The notes under the pieces were generated by a model. It was not told where the DNA came from. It saw only the letters and a list, made by a program, of their open reading frames with translations, and did no database searches. Below are positions 17,925 to 26,991 of a stretch of 64,000 nucleotides of DNA, piece after piece. How positions within the stretch are numbered: position 1 is the first letter of the stretch; each line of letters begins with the position of its first letter. A program made the translations under genes and the position numbers. The stretch is taken from contig JAEYDL010000020.1 of the NCBI GenBank assembly GCA_023403845.1, positions 193,221-257,220 on the forward strand, in the 5' to 3' direction. This DNA comes from Pseudomonadota bacterium (lineage in GTDB: Bacteria > Desulfobacterota > Desulfovibrionia > Desulfovibrionales > Desulfovibrionaceae).

Positions 17925-19109
17925 ATGGCGCGAGTCCTTATCATCGGTGCGGGAGGCGTCGGGAGCGTTGTAGCGCATAAATGCGCTCAGGCTCCTGAAG
18001 TATTTACGGAAATCATGCTGGCGAGCCGGACCCTCGCCAAGTGCGAGGCCATTGCGGCCAGCATCCGGCAGCGGACGGGGCGGACTATCGAGACGGCCCG
18101 TGTCAATGCCGACGACGTGCCGGAACTCGTGGCGCTGCTCAGACGTTACCGGCCCGAACTGGTCATCAACGTGGCCCTGCCGTATCAGGATCTGCACATC
18201 ATGGATGCCTGCCTTGAAGCGGGCGTGAACTATCTTGATACGGCGAACTACGAGCCGCTGGACGAGGCGAAGTTCGAATACAAATGGCAGTGGGCATACC
18301 AGCAGAAGTTCAGGGACGCCGGTCTGACGGCGCTGCTCGGCAGCGGTTTCGACCCCGGCGTGACCAACGTGTTCGCCGCCTACGCCCAGAAGCACCTTCT
18401 GGACGAGATCCATGTGCTGGACATCATTGACTGCAACGCGGGGGACCACGGCCAGCCCTTCGCCACCAACTTCAATCCGGAAATCAACATCCGTGAGGTG
18501 ACGGCGCGCGGGCGCTACTGGGAACGCGGCGAGTGGGTAGAGACTGATCCGCTCTCATGGGCCATGACCTATGATTTTCCTGACGGAATCGGTCCGAAGA
18601 AGTGCTACCTCATGTATCATGAGGAACTTGAATCGCTGGTGCAGAACCTGAAGGGCATCCGGAGGGCGCGCTTCTGGATGACTTTCTCCGACAACTATCT
18701 GAACCATCTGAAGGTTCTCGGCAACGTGGGCATGACCGGCATCGAGCCTGTGGAGTTCCAGGGACAGCAGATCGTGCCCATTCAGTTCCTCGGCAGGCTT
18801 CTGCCCGATCCCGCCTCGCTCGGACCGTTGACCAGAGGCAAGACGTGTATCGGCTGCCTCATGCAGGGCGTGAAGGACGGACAGGAAAAGAGCGTCTATA
18901 TCTACAATATCTGCGATCATGAAGCCTGCTATGCCGAAGTCGGCAGTCAGGCCATTTCCTATACGACCGGAGTGCCGGCCATGATCGGGGCCATGATGCT
19001 GGTGACCGGCGCATGGAAGAAGCCCGGGGTCTGGAATATGGAACAGATGGATCCTGATCCTTTCATGGAACAGCTTAACCTGCGCGGGTTGCCCTGGGTT
19101 GTCCGCTGA
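17925..19109 (+). CDS. Carboxynorspermidine/carboxyspermidine synthase (saccharopine dehydrogenase family)
   Basis: 394 aa from ATG 17925, with AGGAGA 7 bases upstream. The N-terminal GAGGVGSVVAHKCAQ is the NAD(P)-binding loop. The rest matches the saccharopine-dehydrogenase-like family whose bacterial members condense aspartate semialdehyde with putrescine or diaminopropane (LGSGFDPGVTNVFAAYA, DIIDCNAGDHG, SYTTGVPAMIGAMMLVTG). Placement 150 bases after speA supports a polyamine role over lysine metabolism. The carboxy(nor)spermidine decarboxylase normally found with it is absent from this window. Confidence 0.9.
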   Translation: MARVLIIGAGGVGSVVAHKCAQAPEVFTEIMLASRTLAKCEAIAASIRQRTGRTIETARVNADDVPELVALLRRYRPELVINVALPYQDLHIMDACLEAGVNYLDTANYEPLDEAKFEYKWQWAYQQKFRDAGLTALLGSGFDPGVTNVFAAYAQKHLLDEIHVLDIIDCNAGDHGQPFATNFNPEINIREVTARGRYWERGEWVETDPLSWAMTYDFPDGIGPKKCYLMYHEELESLVQNLKGIRRARFWMTFSDNYLNHLKVLGNVGMTGIEPVEFQGQQIVPIQFLGRLLPDPASLGPLTRGKTCIGCLMQGVKDGQEKSVYIYNICDHEACYAEVGSQAISYTTGVPAMIGAMMLVTGAWKKPGVWNMEQMDPDPFMEQLNLRGLPWVVR

Positions 19110-19130
19110 CGGTTTCCTATGCCGAAAATC

Positions 19131-19164
19131 GACGCCGCTCCCTGTTTCAACAGGGAGCGGCGTC
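19131..19164. terminator. Strong hairpin after the polyamine genes
   Basis: A 14-bp perfect stem GACGCCGCTCCCTG with its complement around TTTCAA. It lacks a clean T run on the plus strand, so it may be a weak terminator or processing signal. Confidence 0.55.
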
Positions 19165-19354
19165 TTGCGTTCAGTCCTCAGGTTTTCGTACAGGGTGGCG
19201 ATACCGATGCCCGGAGCGGCGTGCTTTTCCAGCACGGGGCAGCGGGAACCGCATGACGTGACGGCAGATTTACCCCGCGCCGCTCATACTTTCTCCTGCC
19301 CGCCTTGCGTACAGGCCCGTCGGCCAGCCGGCGGGCCGTCGGAACCCGGGGGGA

Positions 19355-20110
19355 TCAGGCGATCCAGATTACGCTGGCCTGACGGCCGCACACGCGTTCT
19401 CTTCGATAGGAAAAGAAGTTTTCCGGCAGGGAATATGTGCATAGATCCAGTCCGAAGATGCGGTCCGGGCGCAGTCCGGCTTTCCGGAGCTGGGCACGGG
19501 TCAGCTCCCACAGGTTCATGGTCTGCTGGGATCTGTCGAACCAGTCGGCGAATTCAGGCCCCCATTCCGTATCGAAATTGATGAATTCTGATCTGTCTGG
19601 CCCCAGACTCGGTCCGCGCACGGCGGACAGGTCCTCGGGACGCAGGGAGTAGCGGGCGCAGAAGGCCGCTATGCCGGACTGGATGAAGGCGATGCGGTTG
19701 CCGCGCCAACCCACGTGCAGCGCCGCAATATGCCGCCCGTTCCTGTGCGCGATGAGAACAGGCTGGCAGTCGGCTGTCTTGATGACGAGGCCGAAGCCGG
19801 AGTGCATGGTGGCGAGTCCGTCTCCTTCCGGCATGGTCGGGGGAACGGAGGTCCGGCTCAGATCGACGGGATCGGGATCGAAGACAAGCGCATCGCCGTG
19901 GACCTGATGCACTTCCGCGAGGCGGGGCAGTTCCAGCGAGGCGGCAAGATCGATGCGGTTTGCCGAGACGGTCAACGGGTCATCGCCTACGGTATAGGCT
20001 ATGTTGCCTTCACCATAGGGGCCTTGAGACAATCCGCCGATTCTGGTCTGAAATGCGCAGCGGACATTGGCGATTCCGGGAAAGACAAAAGGAATGAAGT
20101 TTAAAAGCAT
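19355..20110 (-). CDS. YfiH/LACC1-family purine nucleoside phosphorylase (laccase-domain protein)
   Basis: 251 aa. The metal/active-site motifs of the family are present: ADCQPV after HSGFGLVIKT, HVGWRGN, and a C-terminal CTYSLPENFFSYRRE. Members were first called multicopper polyphenol oxidases; later work showed zinc-dependent adenosine deaminase and nucleoside phosphorylase activity. It begins inside the end of the folate gene upstream (10-base overlap), so the two are co-translated. Confidence 0.85.
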   Translation of the reverse strand: MLLNFIPFVFPGIANVRCAFQTRIGGLSQGPYGEGNIAYTVGDDPLTVSANRIDLAASLELPRLAEVHQVHGDALVFDPDPVDLSRTSVPPTMPEGDGLATMHSGFGLVIKTADCQPVLIAHRNGRHIAALHVGWRGNRIAFIQSGIAAFCARYSLRPEDLSAVRGPSLGPDRSEFINFDTEWGPEFADWFDRSQQTMNLWELTRAQLRKAGLRPDRIFGLDLCTYSLPENFFSYRRERVCGRQASVIWIA

Positions 20111-20733
20111 AGCAGTTCCTTTTCAGTGATGCAGGCGTTCATCGGCATGTCCCGAGGCTCGGTGGGAAAATCCGCGATCTGGAATCCGTAGGCCAGCGCG
20201 ATGCGGGGAACGCCGGACCAGCCAGGAAGGGCCAGAAGGCGGTCGTAAAACCCCTTGCCGTACCCGAGTCTTGCTCCTGCCGGGCTGATGCCCACGGCAG
20301 GAACGATGATCAGGTCGGGCGGGACACGGACTGGCGGACAGGTATCGTCGGGTTCAAGCAGGCCGAAGGAAGCTGAAACAAGCGTTTTCCGACCGCTGCA
20401 GGCCGCGAATTCCATGATACCTTCCCCGTATTCCGGGGGCAGACAGCGGGGTAGAAGGACGGTTTTGTCGTCTTTCCACGCTGCATCGAGAAGGCGTTCT
20501 GTGGAAACTTCGCGCCGCACAGCGACATAGAGGGCGACCATGCGCGCTTCTCGCCAGGCGGGCAGGTCGAGCACGCGGGCCTGAATGCGTTCCGAAAGCG
20601 CCAGAGCCGTATCCTCCGGCAGGCTGCGCCGAAGCGAGATCAGTTCGCGACGCAGTTCCGCCTTGGAATGGGGAAACGGGTGCATGTCCGAAGCGGATCG
20701 GCTGGACGATTTGGAGAGGGGAGTCGAACACAT
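20101..20733 (-). CDS. 5-formyltetrahydrofolate cyclo-ligase
   Basis: 210 aa from ATG 20733, which has GGAAAG 6 bases upstream; ATG 20685 would give 194 aa, closer to the family, but has no visible ribosome site. The enzyme converts 5-formyl-THF to 5,10-methenyl-THF with ATP. The signature is IIVPAVGISPAGARLGYGKGFYDRLL near residue 155; the N-terminal K-x-x-LRRELISLRR helix is also typical. In an overlapping pair with the YfiH gene. Confidence 0.9.
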   Translation of the reverse strand: MCSTPLSKSSSRSASDMHPFPHSKAELRRELISLRRSLPEDTALALSERIQARVLDLPAWREARMVALYVAVRREVSTERLLDAAWKDDKTVLLPRCLPPEYGEGIMEFAACSGRKTLVSASFGLLEPDDTCPPVRVPPDLIIVPAVGISPAGARLGYGKGFYDRLLALPGWSGVPRIALAYGFQIADFPTEPRDMPMNACITEKELLCF

Positions 20734-20844
20734 AAGATCTTTCCAAATCCGGGACAATCGGTTAGGGGATAGACAGGTTGCTGGACTTGCGGGGAATTGC
20801 GCCTCGGTATACGCTGTCCGGAAGAGTACAAGGAAGTTCCCCTC

Positions 20845-21561
20845 ATGCCAAGTTCCGCTCCCCGCTCTCTGTCCGTTCCGCCTGCTGGCCCGGCTGCGCG
20901 CCGCTGGATCGTCATCGGCGATCTTCATGACAAGACCGCGCGGCTGAGGGATATTCCCGGCATTTCCGAGGCCGACGGCATCATCGTCACCGGAGATCTG
21001 ACGCTTAACGGCGGAACGCATCAGGCCCGCAGGGTTCTGGAGGCGCTGAGACGCTGCAATTCAACCGTGTACGCCCAGATCGGGAATATGGACCGGGGAG
21101 AGGTGTCCGACTGGCTTGATGCCGAGGGCTGGAATACGCATCGCCATGTCCGCGAAATTGCGCCGGGCACGGGACTCATGGGACTCGGCGGCTCGACCTT
21201 CACGCCTTTCGGCACACCCAGCGAATTTCCGGAATCCCGTTTTGCGGAATGGCTTGAAGACATGTGGCGACAGGCCAGAAATTTTCGGCATGTGGTGTTG
21301 TCAACCCATACGCCGCCCTACGACACGCTATGCGACGTCATAGGAAACGGAACCCATGTCGGTTCCACCGCTGTGCGTGATTTTCTTCTGGACGCGCAGC
21401 CTGGAGTGTGCCTGTGCGGGCATATTCACGAATCCCGCGCCGTGGATCGTCTCGGCAGAACCGTGCTGGTCAATACCGGCGCGTTCGCCATGGGCGGTTA
21501 TGCCGAACTGCGGCTTGCGGGGGATGACCTGACTGTGACGTTGCACGTTCTGGGCGAATAA
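20845..21561 (+). CDS. Calcineurin-like metallophosphoesterase
   Basis: 238 aa from ATG 20845 with AAGGAAG upstream. Metal-binding motifs of the superfamily in order: GDLHD (about 23), GDLT (about 49), GNMDR (about 80; N/D in the usual GN(H/D)), STHTPP and GHIHESR. These would bind two metals. Substrate unknown; such small phosphoesterases act on nucleotides, phosphoproteins or lipids. Divergent from the folate gene with only about 110 bases between. Confidence 0.85.
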   Translation: MPSSAPRSLSVPPAGPAARRWIVIGDLHDKTARLRDIPGISEADGIIVTGDLTLNGGTHQARRVLEALRRCNSTVYAQIGNMDRGEVSDWLDAEGWNTHRHVREIAPGTGLMGLGGSTFTPFGTPSEFPESRFAEWLEDMWRQARNFRHVVLSTHTPPYDTLCDVIGNGTHVGSTAVRDFLLDAQPGVCLCGHIHESRAVDRLGRTVLVNTGAFAMGGYAELRLAGDDLTVTLHVLGE

Positions 21562-21796
21562 GGCCCATTGTCCTGTTTCAATTGAGGAAGTGCCTGCACG
21601 GCAGGTCGTATCTCATGGCGTGGCGTCCTGCTGGAACGATTTTTCAGGCGGTTGGAAAGTGAGTTTCCGCCGGATGAAACCTGCGGCATGCCGGTTTGCA
21701 TCTACCGTCTTCGGCGCGGGCGCATGAGCGTCTGTCGGCCAAACCGATTTTACGCCGCCTTTGGTGGCAGAACATTTTGCTTTTTTTGAGGAACTC

Positions 21797-24568
21797 ATGA
21801 TCGATAGTGAAAACGTTTCCGGCTTGCCCGGTCTCGCGTCCGATGTCCGCCCTGAAGGGGAAAACCTTCCGGCGGTCGAATCCGTAACTGAATCCGTTTC
21901 CGAAACGCCTGCTCGCCGTCCGCGCCGAAGCAGGAAGGCCGCGCCCGCCGCCAGTGCCGAACCTGCCGCAGGGGAAGAGAGCCAGGTCGAACCGGCCAAG
22001 CCCCGCCGCACTTCACGATCCCGTACCCGTGCGGCCAGGAGCGCCGAAACTGCTCCTTCCGTGACGGAGGAATCGTCCGAAGTTTCCGCCGAAGAAAAGC
22101 CCAAACGGCCGCGCCGCACGCGGCGAACCGGAACGGCCGCTTCCCCGGCGCCCGTTGAAGGGAATGAAGCTGTTTCCGGTTCTGTTCCCGACGTTTCCTC
22201 CGAAGCCGTAGCGACTTCTGCGGGGCAGTCGTCCGGTCAGACCGGTGAAGCCGGTCCCGTTTCGGCCTTGAAGGCGGAACAGGCGGAGAGCGCAGCCCCT
22301 TCCGGGGGGGCGGATGATGGCGTTGCAGTCGCTTTTTCCGGCGAGGACATTCCAGCGATCACGGAAGGCAGAACTGAAGCGCCTGCCTTAACGCAGCCCG
22401 TGACGCCTGCCGTGGCTGTGCCCGCCACTGTTCCTGCCGTTCTGGAAAAGGAACCTGAAAGCAGAGGGAGCGAGGAACCCGCACCGGACGGAGACGCAGA
22501 AGTCTCTTCCGTACAGGAAGGAACAGCCTCAAGGCGGCGCCGTTCCCGGCGCAGCCGTCGCCGTCCCGCTCTGGATGACGGAGAACTGGCAGCGCTGACG
22601 GAAGACAGCCCGACTCCGGACTATGTTTCCGACGACGATGACGAGGATAACGATTCCCCCGAATCGTCCGTAACGCCTGCCGAACTGGCTGCCGAGGCTT
22701 CTGTTTCCGAGAAACGTTCCCGCCGCTCCCGGAGGGGACGCCGCCGTTCCGGCCCGGAAACCATGATCGAGAAGCAGGACAGCGAACCGGAGGAGCTTGC
22801 CGAGGAGCAGACGTTCATGCTGCCCACCGATGTGCTGGAAGAGTTGATGGCCGATGTGCTGGAGAGCGCCCCTTCCGCCCCGCAGACGGAGCCGGGCGAG
22901 GCCGGGGAAGCCCTCGAAGAGGGCGAGAGCGATGCCGATGCGGAGGAAGGCGCGGCGCGCCGTTCGCGTTCCCGCCGGACGCGCGGCAAGAAGAAGGCTC
23001 CTGAAGCCGGCGAATCCGCCGGAGAGAGCGAGTCTGCGGAAGAAGGCAAAAAGGTGGCGACGAATACGCCGCGCAAGATGCTGATCAGCGTTCTTCCCGG
23101 AGATCAGGTGGAGGTCGTGCTCACCGAGGATGGGCAGGTCCGCGAGTATTATGTGGAGATGGCCCATCAGGTCAAAATTCGCGGCAACATTTACAAGGGC
23201 GTCATCAACAACATCGATACGAACCTGCAGGCCGCGTTTGTCAATTACGGCAATGTGAAGAACGGGTTTCTCCAGATCGACGAGGTGCATCCCGAATATT
23301 ACCTTCAGCCGCATGAACCGGCCAAGGGCCGCAAGTATCCCCCTATCCAGAAGGTTCTGAAGACCGGACAGGAAGTGCTGGTTCAGGTAGTAAAGGAGCC
23401 CAACGGCAGCAAGGGCGCATTTCTGACGACCTGGGTTTCTCTTGCCGGGCGTTTTCTCGTGCTCACTCCGGGACAGGAGCAGATCGGCATTTCCCGCAAG
23501 GTGGAGGATCCTGAGGAGCGCAATCGTCTGCGCGAGCTGATCAAGGGGCTTGAGCCCGGAGAAGGTCTTGGGGCTATTGTGCGCACGGTCAGCGCGGGCA
23601 CGAGCAAGACCACGCTGCAGAAGGATCTGAACTTCCTGAAACGTGTCTGGAAGGACATCCGCAAACGGGCCACCACGGAAAAAGCTCCCTCGCTCATTTA
23701 TCAGGAACCGGGACTGGCCAGCCGCAGCGTGCGCGACTATCTTTCCGACGACGTCACCGAGGTCTGGGTGGATGACGAATCCACGGCGACCTCCATCCGG
23801 GAAATGGCCACGCTGCTGTTCCCGCGCAAGGCCGACCTCGTGCATCTTTATACGGATCATAAGAAGACCCTGTGGGAACATTTCAACGTACTGTCGCAGA
23901 TTGAGCAGGTTCATGCCCGCGAAGTAACCATGCCTTCCGGAGGACGCCTCGTATTCGATCAGACCGAGGCGCTCATGGCCATAGACATCAATTCGGGCAA
24001 GATCGGAGGCAAGACCAATTTCGAGGCCATGGCCTACCGGACCAATATGGAGGCCGCGCGGGCCATTGCCCAGCAGCTGCGTCTGCGCGACATCGGCGGG
24101 CAGGTGGTCATCGACTTTATTGAAATGCGCGATCCCGAGCACTGTCGCGATGTGGAAAAGGAAATCCGCAACGCCATGAAGGGCGACCGGGCCAGACACG
24201 ACATCGGCAAGATGAGTTCCTTCGGTCTGTTGCAGATCGTGCGTCAGCGGACTGGGTCTTCGGCTATTTCCATCAGCATGGAAACCTGTCCCCACTGCAA
24301 CGGCACGGGGCAGCGCCGGACCATGGAGTGGCAGGCCATTCAGGCCCAGCGCGAGCTGCACCGCGGATTGCGTTCCGCGGCGGCTTCCGGGCAGGCTTCG
24401 TTCCTTTATACCGTGGAGCCGGAACTCGGCCTGTACCTGCTGAACCACAAGCGGGAACAGCTTTCCGCTCTGGAACAGGAATTTCATGCCCGCATCGAGA
24501 TCAGAATCGACGGCATTTCCCCGGCTTTGCTGCCCGTGCCCGAAAAGAACGGCGGAAAGCAGTCATGA
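21797..24568 (+). CDS. Ribonuclease E/G family endoribonuclease with long arginine-rich N-terminal extension
   Basis: 923 aa from ATG 21797 (GAGG upstream). The catalytic RNase E/G core begins near residue 428 (RKMLISVLPGDQVEVVL): S1 domain with the VNYG-x-x-KNGFLQIDEVH stretch, DNase-I-like catalytic site around residues 725-745 (MAIDINSGKIGGKTNFE, RDIGGQVVIDFIEMRD) and the zinc-link CPHCNGTG at about 845. Residues 1-420 have no fold I recognise: they alternate Ala/Glu/Ser/Pro-rich acidic stretches with at least six arginine clusters (near 40-47, 69-81, 103-110, 246-256, 307-318, 388-400). E. coli RNase E carries its disordered part at the C-terminus; here it is N-terminal. Probably binds RNA and partner enzymes in mRNA decay and rRNA processing. 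Confidence 0.92.
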   Translation: MIDSENVSGLPGLASDVRPEGENLPAVESVTESVSETPARRPRRSRKAAPAASAEPAAGEESQVEPAKPRRTSRSRTRAARSAETAPSVTEESSEVSAEEKPKRPRRTRRTGTAASPAPVEGNEAVSGSVPDVSSEAVATSAGQSSGQTGEAGPVSALKAEQAESAAPSGGADDGVAVAFSGEDIPAITEGRTEAPALTQPVTPAVAVPATVPAVLEKEPESRGSEEPAPDGDAEVSSVQEGTASRRRRSRRSRRRPALDDGELAALTEDSPTPDYVSDDDDEDNDSPESSVTPAELAAEASVSEKRSRRSRRGRRRSGPETMIEKQDSEPEELAEEQTFMLPTDVLEELMADVLESAPSAPQTEPGEAGEALEEGESDADAEEGAARRSRSRRTRGKKKAPEAGESAGESESAEEGKKVATNTPRKMLISVLPGDQVEVVLTEDGQVREYYVEMAHQVKIRGNIYKGVINNIDTNLQAAFVNYGNVKNGFLQIDEVHPEYYLQPHEPAKGRKYPPIQKVLKTGQEVLVQVVKEPNGSKGAFLTTWVSLAGRFLVLTPGQEQIGISRKVEDPEERNRLRELIKGLEPGEGLGAIVRTVSAGTSKTTLQKDLNFLKRVWKDIRKRATTEKAPSLIYQEPGLASRSVRDYLSDDVTEVWVDDESTATSIREMATLLFPRKADLVHLYTDHKKTLWEHFNVLSQIEQVHAREVTMPSGGRLVFDQTEALMAIDINSGKIGGKTNFEAMAYRTNMEAARAIAQQLRLRDIGGQVVIDFIEMRDPEHCRDVEKEIRNAMKGDRARHDIGKMSSFGLLQIVRQRTGSSAISISMETCPHCNGTGQRRTMEWQAIQAQRELHRGLRSAAASGQASFLYTVEPELGLYLLNHKREQLSALEQEFHARIEIRIDGISPALLPVPEKNGGKQS

Positions 24569-25179
24569 AGAAAATTCTGCTCCACGCCTGCTGTGGACCA
24601 TGCAGCATCATGTGCATCGAAGCCCTGCGGGAAGAGGGGTATGAGGTGACCGGCTATTTCGCCAATCCCAATATTCATCCCGTTTCCGAGTATTTCCGGC
24701 GGCGCGAGGCCATGGAACAGGTTGCCGCCCGGCTGGATCTGCCCATGATCTGGCAGGACGACGTATATAATGTGCCGGGCTGGATCGGCGCAGTGCACGA
24801 TATGGGCATTGCGGACAATCAGGATCATGCGCGCTGTCGCTATTGCTATGAGACCAGGCTCGCCCTGACCTGTGCCGTTGCTTCCGAGCGGGGATTCGAT
24901 GCGTTTACGACCAGTCTTCTCTATTCCCGGCATCAGCAGCACGAGGCGATCAGGGAAATCGGGGAGGCGGTCTCGGCATCCGGTGACTATGCCGCTGAAA
25001 ATGGTCATGGGGCCGCTTTTCTGTATCGGGATTTCCGGCCCTGCTGGCAGGCCGGGATTGACCGCTCCAAGGAGTGGGGGCTGTACCGCCAGAACTACTG
25101 CGCCTGCGTGTTCAGCGAGTACGAGCGGTTTGAACGGAAACTGCAGAAGCTGGTTGCCCGTTCCTCATCGGCGGTCTGA
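24565..25179 (+). CDS. queH: Epoxyqueuosine reductase QueH
   Basis: 204 aa. Starts in an ATGA overlap with the RNase gene stop, so translation is coupled. The family (formerly DUF208) reduces epoxyqueuosine to queuosine in tRNA using an iron-sulfur cluster. HACCGPCS at the N-terminus and RCRYCYETR at about 92-100 supply the expected paired cysteines; YRQNYCACVFS near the end adds the third group. Coupling of a tRNA-modifying enzyme to RNase E/G is an RNA-metabolism pairing. Confidence 0.92.
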   Translation: MKKILLHACCGPCSIMCIEALREEGYEVTGYFANPNIHPVSEYFRRREAMEQVAARLDLPMIWQDDVYNVPGWIGAVHDMGIADNQDHARCRYCYETRLALTCAVASERGFDAFTTSLLYSRHQQHEAIREIGEAVSASGDYAAENGHGAAFLYRDFRPCWQAGIDRSKEWGLYRQNYCACVFSEYERFERKLQKLVARSSSAV

Positions 25180-25189
25180 TTTTGGGAGA

Positions 25190-25212
25190 GGCGGGGGAAA
25201 ACCCGCCTTTTC
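25190..25212 (+). terminator. Terminator after queH
   Basis: GGCGGG/CCCGCC stem with a six-base loop followed by TTTT, 10 bases after the queH stop. The rest of the 305-base gap to the next gene shows nothing else. Confidence 0.65.
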
Positions 25213-25484
25213 CGCTTGTTCCATCCAGGTTGTCCGTTTTTCTCCCCGTCCGCCTTTCCCCGGAGAGGCGGCTTGCTCGTCAATGGTGAGCAAGCGGCGG
25301 CTTTGTTTCCTGCATCCCGAAAGGGCGGAAACGCCGTTTCGACGTTCTTTTGGCAGGGGTGACGGATTTCGGAGGTTCTCATATGAGGGCTGGGGCAATG
25401 CCGGGGAACTGTTTCGGTTTCCGGTGTGACCATTCATCGTCTCCGGGGCGGACAGGCCGGAAACGCCGGTCGGAGAGGAAAGGG

Positions 25485-26045
25485 ATGTCGTGTTTTCCGG
25501 TGCGAATGCTGTGTTGCCTGTTGGCTTTTCTGTTGCTGTGCCCTGCGGGACAGGCAGCCTTTCCGCGGGATTTGAATCTCACGGGCAGGGCATTTCTGGA
25601 AGCGTACGCGCGCGAGGCCGGGAAACTGGATGCGCCTGTCGCCGCGATGCACAACGGCAGCCCGCAGGCGGTTCTGGATGGTATTCTGGCCTCATGGTAT
25701 CCCCTGGACGATGGTCTGGCTCTTATTCTCTTTCGCCGGGGCGTCTCGCCCCGTCTGCTGGGCGTTGGACTGGCCTTTCAGGAAGAGAAGGTCCCGCAGG
25801 AGGACTGGAAACGCAGCGTGCGGGCCGTAGTGGCCAGCCTGACTCCGAGACTGGGCGACAAGTACCGGAACATGCTCAATGAGGAGCTTATTTCCGCTCT
25901 GCGACACAGACAGGCCTATTGTTCGTACCGGACGTACGCCGAGCAGCGGCAATTCGTCGTCTGGTCGGACTGGGAGGAGTATTCCGCGGCTCTTTTCGTC
26001 TGGCCTGAAGTCATGCGGCCGTCAGGTCTGTACTGGCTGCCGTGA
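25485..26045 (+). CDS. Exported protein of unknown function
   Basis: 186 aa from ATG 25485, with GGAAAGG upstream. A clear signal peptide (hydrophobic core LLAFLLLC, cleavage after GQAA) leads to a mature domain with several conserved-looking tryptophans and a two-Tyr/one-Cys YCSYRTYAEQR stretch. I recognise no family. Its end converges on a lipoprotein gene. Likely periplasmic. Confidence 0.65.
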   Translation: MSCFPVRMLCCLLAFLLLCPAGQAAFPRDLNLTGRAFLEAYAREAGKLDAPVAAMHNGSPQAVLDGILASWYPLDDGLALILFRRGVSPRLLGVGLAFQEEKVPQEDWKRSVRAVVASLTPRLGDKYRNMLNEELISALRHRQAYCSYRTYAEQRQFVVWSDWEEYSAALFVWPEVMRPSGLYWLP

Positions 26046-26072
26046 AAAAGGCTCCGGATTGCCCGGAGCCTT
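26045..26072. terminator. Bidirectional terminator between converging genes
   Basis: AAGGCTCCGG/CCGGAGCCTT stem preceded by a run of five A, which becomes a T run for the minus-strand lipoprotein transcript. Confidence 0.65.
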
Positions 26073-26080
26073 ATGGAGAA

Positions 26081-26809
26081 TCAGCCGCTGATTTTCTGTT
26101 CATGCAGAGAGGATTTCGGAGCTTCGTCCGGTGGAGGCGTCCCGGGAGGCAGCGTGATGTCGCGTTGCCCGGCTTCCACGTCCACCACGGGCAGTTCCGG
26201 ATCATAGGCAGGCGCATCTTTCTTTTTGCCGGGGGCGGCGGGAGTGACGAACAGCTTGCAGGTTCGGCTCAGACAGTCGTACACGGCGATAAGGCGGGGA
26301 CGCAGAATGGGAGCGTCCGTTTTGTCCACCACCAGATAATAATCGCGCAAGCCCGTTCCCTGAACGGACTTTACTCGGCAAAGCAGAAGCCAGTCCGGCA
26401 GCTCGTCGTCGTTCCAGTCCGTTTCAGCCAGCAGGGTGACGGTGACCCTGTCCAGCCCCTGTTCGAGTACAAAGCCGTCGGGCCGGATTTCCACGGAGTC
26501 TCCCGGCGTTCTGGATGCGGCGAAGGTGGCGGGCAACAGGGATGGATCGACCTGAAAGCGGAAGGCCGGCGAAAGCCGCCGAAACAGGTATTCGCCGAAT
26601 TGCGGTGGCAGAGAAGCGGAGCCGAACAACGGTTGAAGGTAGGCTCCCTGTTCGTCGATGACGCCCCGGTCGCGCAGGACGGGCGCAAGGCGGCGAGCCA
26701 TGACGAAGAATTCCGTTTCGGAAGAAACGCGGACCTGTTTTCCGGTGCAGCCGGAAAGACAGAAAACGACCGCAAGAATGCAGAGGGCGACTGGGCGGAA
26801 AGGCTGCAT
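26081..26809 (-). CDS. Lipoprotein of unknown function
   Basis: 242 aa from ATG 26809 (AGGGAG upstream). The signal sequence ends in the lipobox LSGC at about residues 18-21, so the mature protein is lipid-anchored at Cys21. The mature part looks beta-rich; the C-terminal 40 residues are proline- and acid-rich (PPGTPPPDE). I recognise no family. Longer in-frame starts would place the lipobox too far from the N-terminus. Confidence 0.7.
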   Translation of the reverse strand: MQPFRPVALCILAVVFCLSGCTGKQVRVSSETEFFVMARRLAPVLRDRGVIDEQGAYLQPLFGSASLPPQFGEYLFRRLSPAFRFQVDPSLLPATFAASRTPGDSVEIRPDGFVLEQGLDRVTVTLLAETDWNDDELPDWLLLCRVKSVQGTGLRDYYLVVDKTDAPILRPRLIAVYDCLSRTCKLFVTPAAPGKKKDAPAYDPELPVVDVEAGQRDITLPPGTPPPDEAPKSSLHEQKISG

Positions 26810-26991
26810 GAAAACTCCCTGAAAGGGTGAGGATGACGGAAGATTCTCCGCGGGTGATAGTCCCGTCCCGGATGATTGTAAAGAGCGTCTTTTCATGGGG
26901 AAACGAAAAGGGACCATCCCGCGGACGGACAAAAGGATGCCTGTTCCATGCGGCGCATTGTCGTTGTACTGGTCGTATCTGAAGGAGAGTT

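Noticed and set aside
16248..18449. 733-codon minus-strand frame opposite speA and the carboxynorspermidine synthase
   Set aside because: Antisense shadow of two certain genes.
22304..22310. Run of seven G in the RNase E/G extension as a third slippage site
   Set aside because: Too short to be convincing, and switching off an RNase E/G would be harmful; probably chance in a GC-rich gene.
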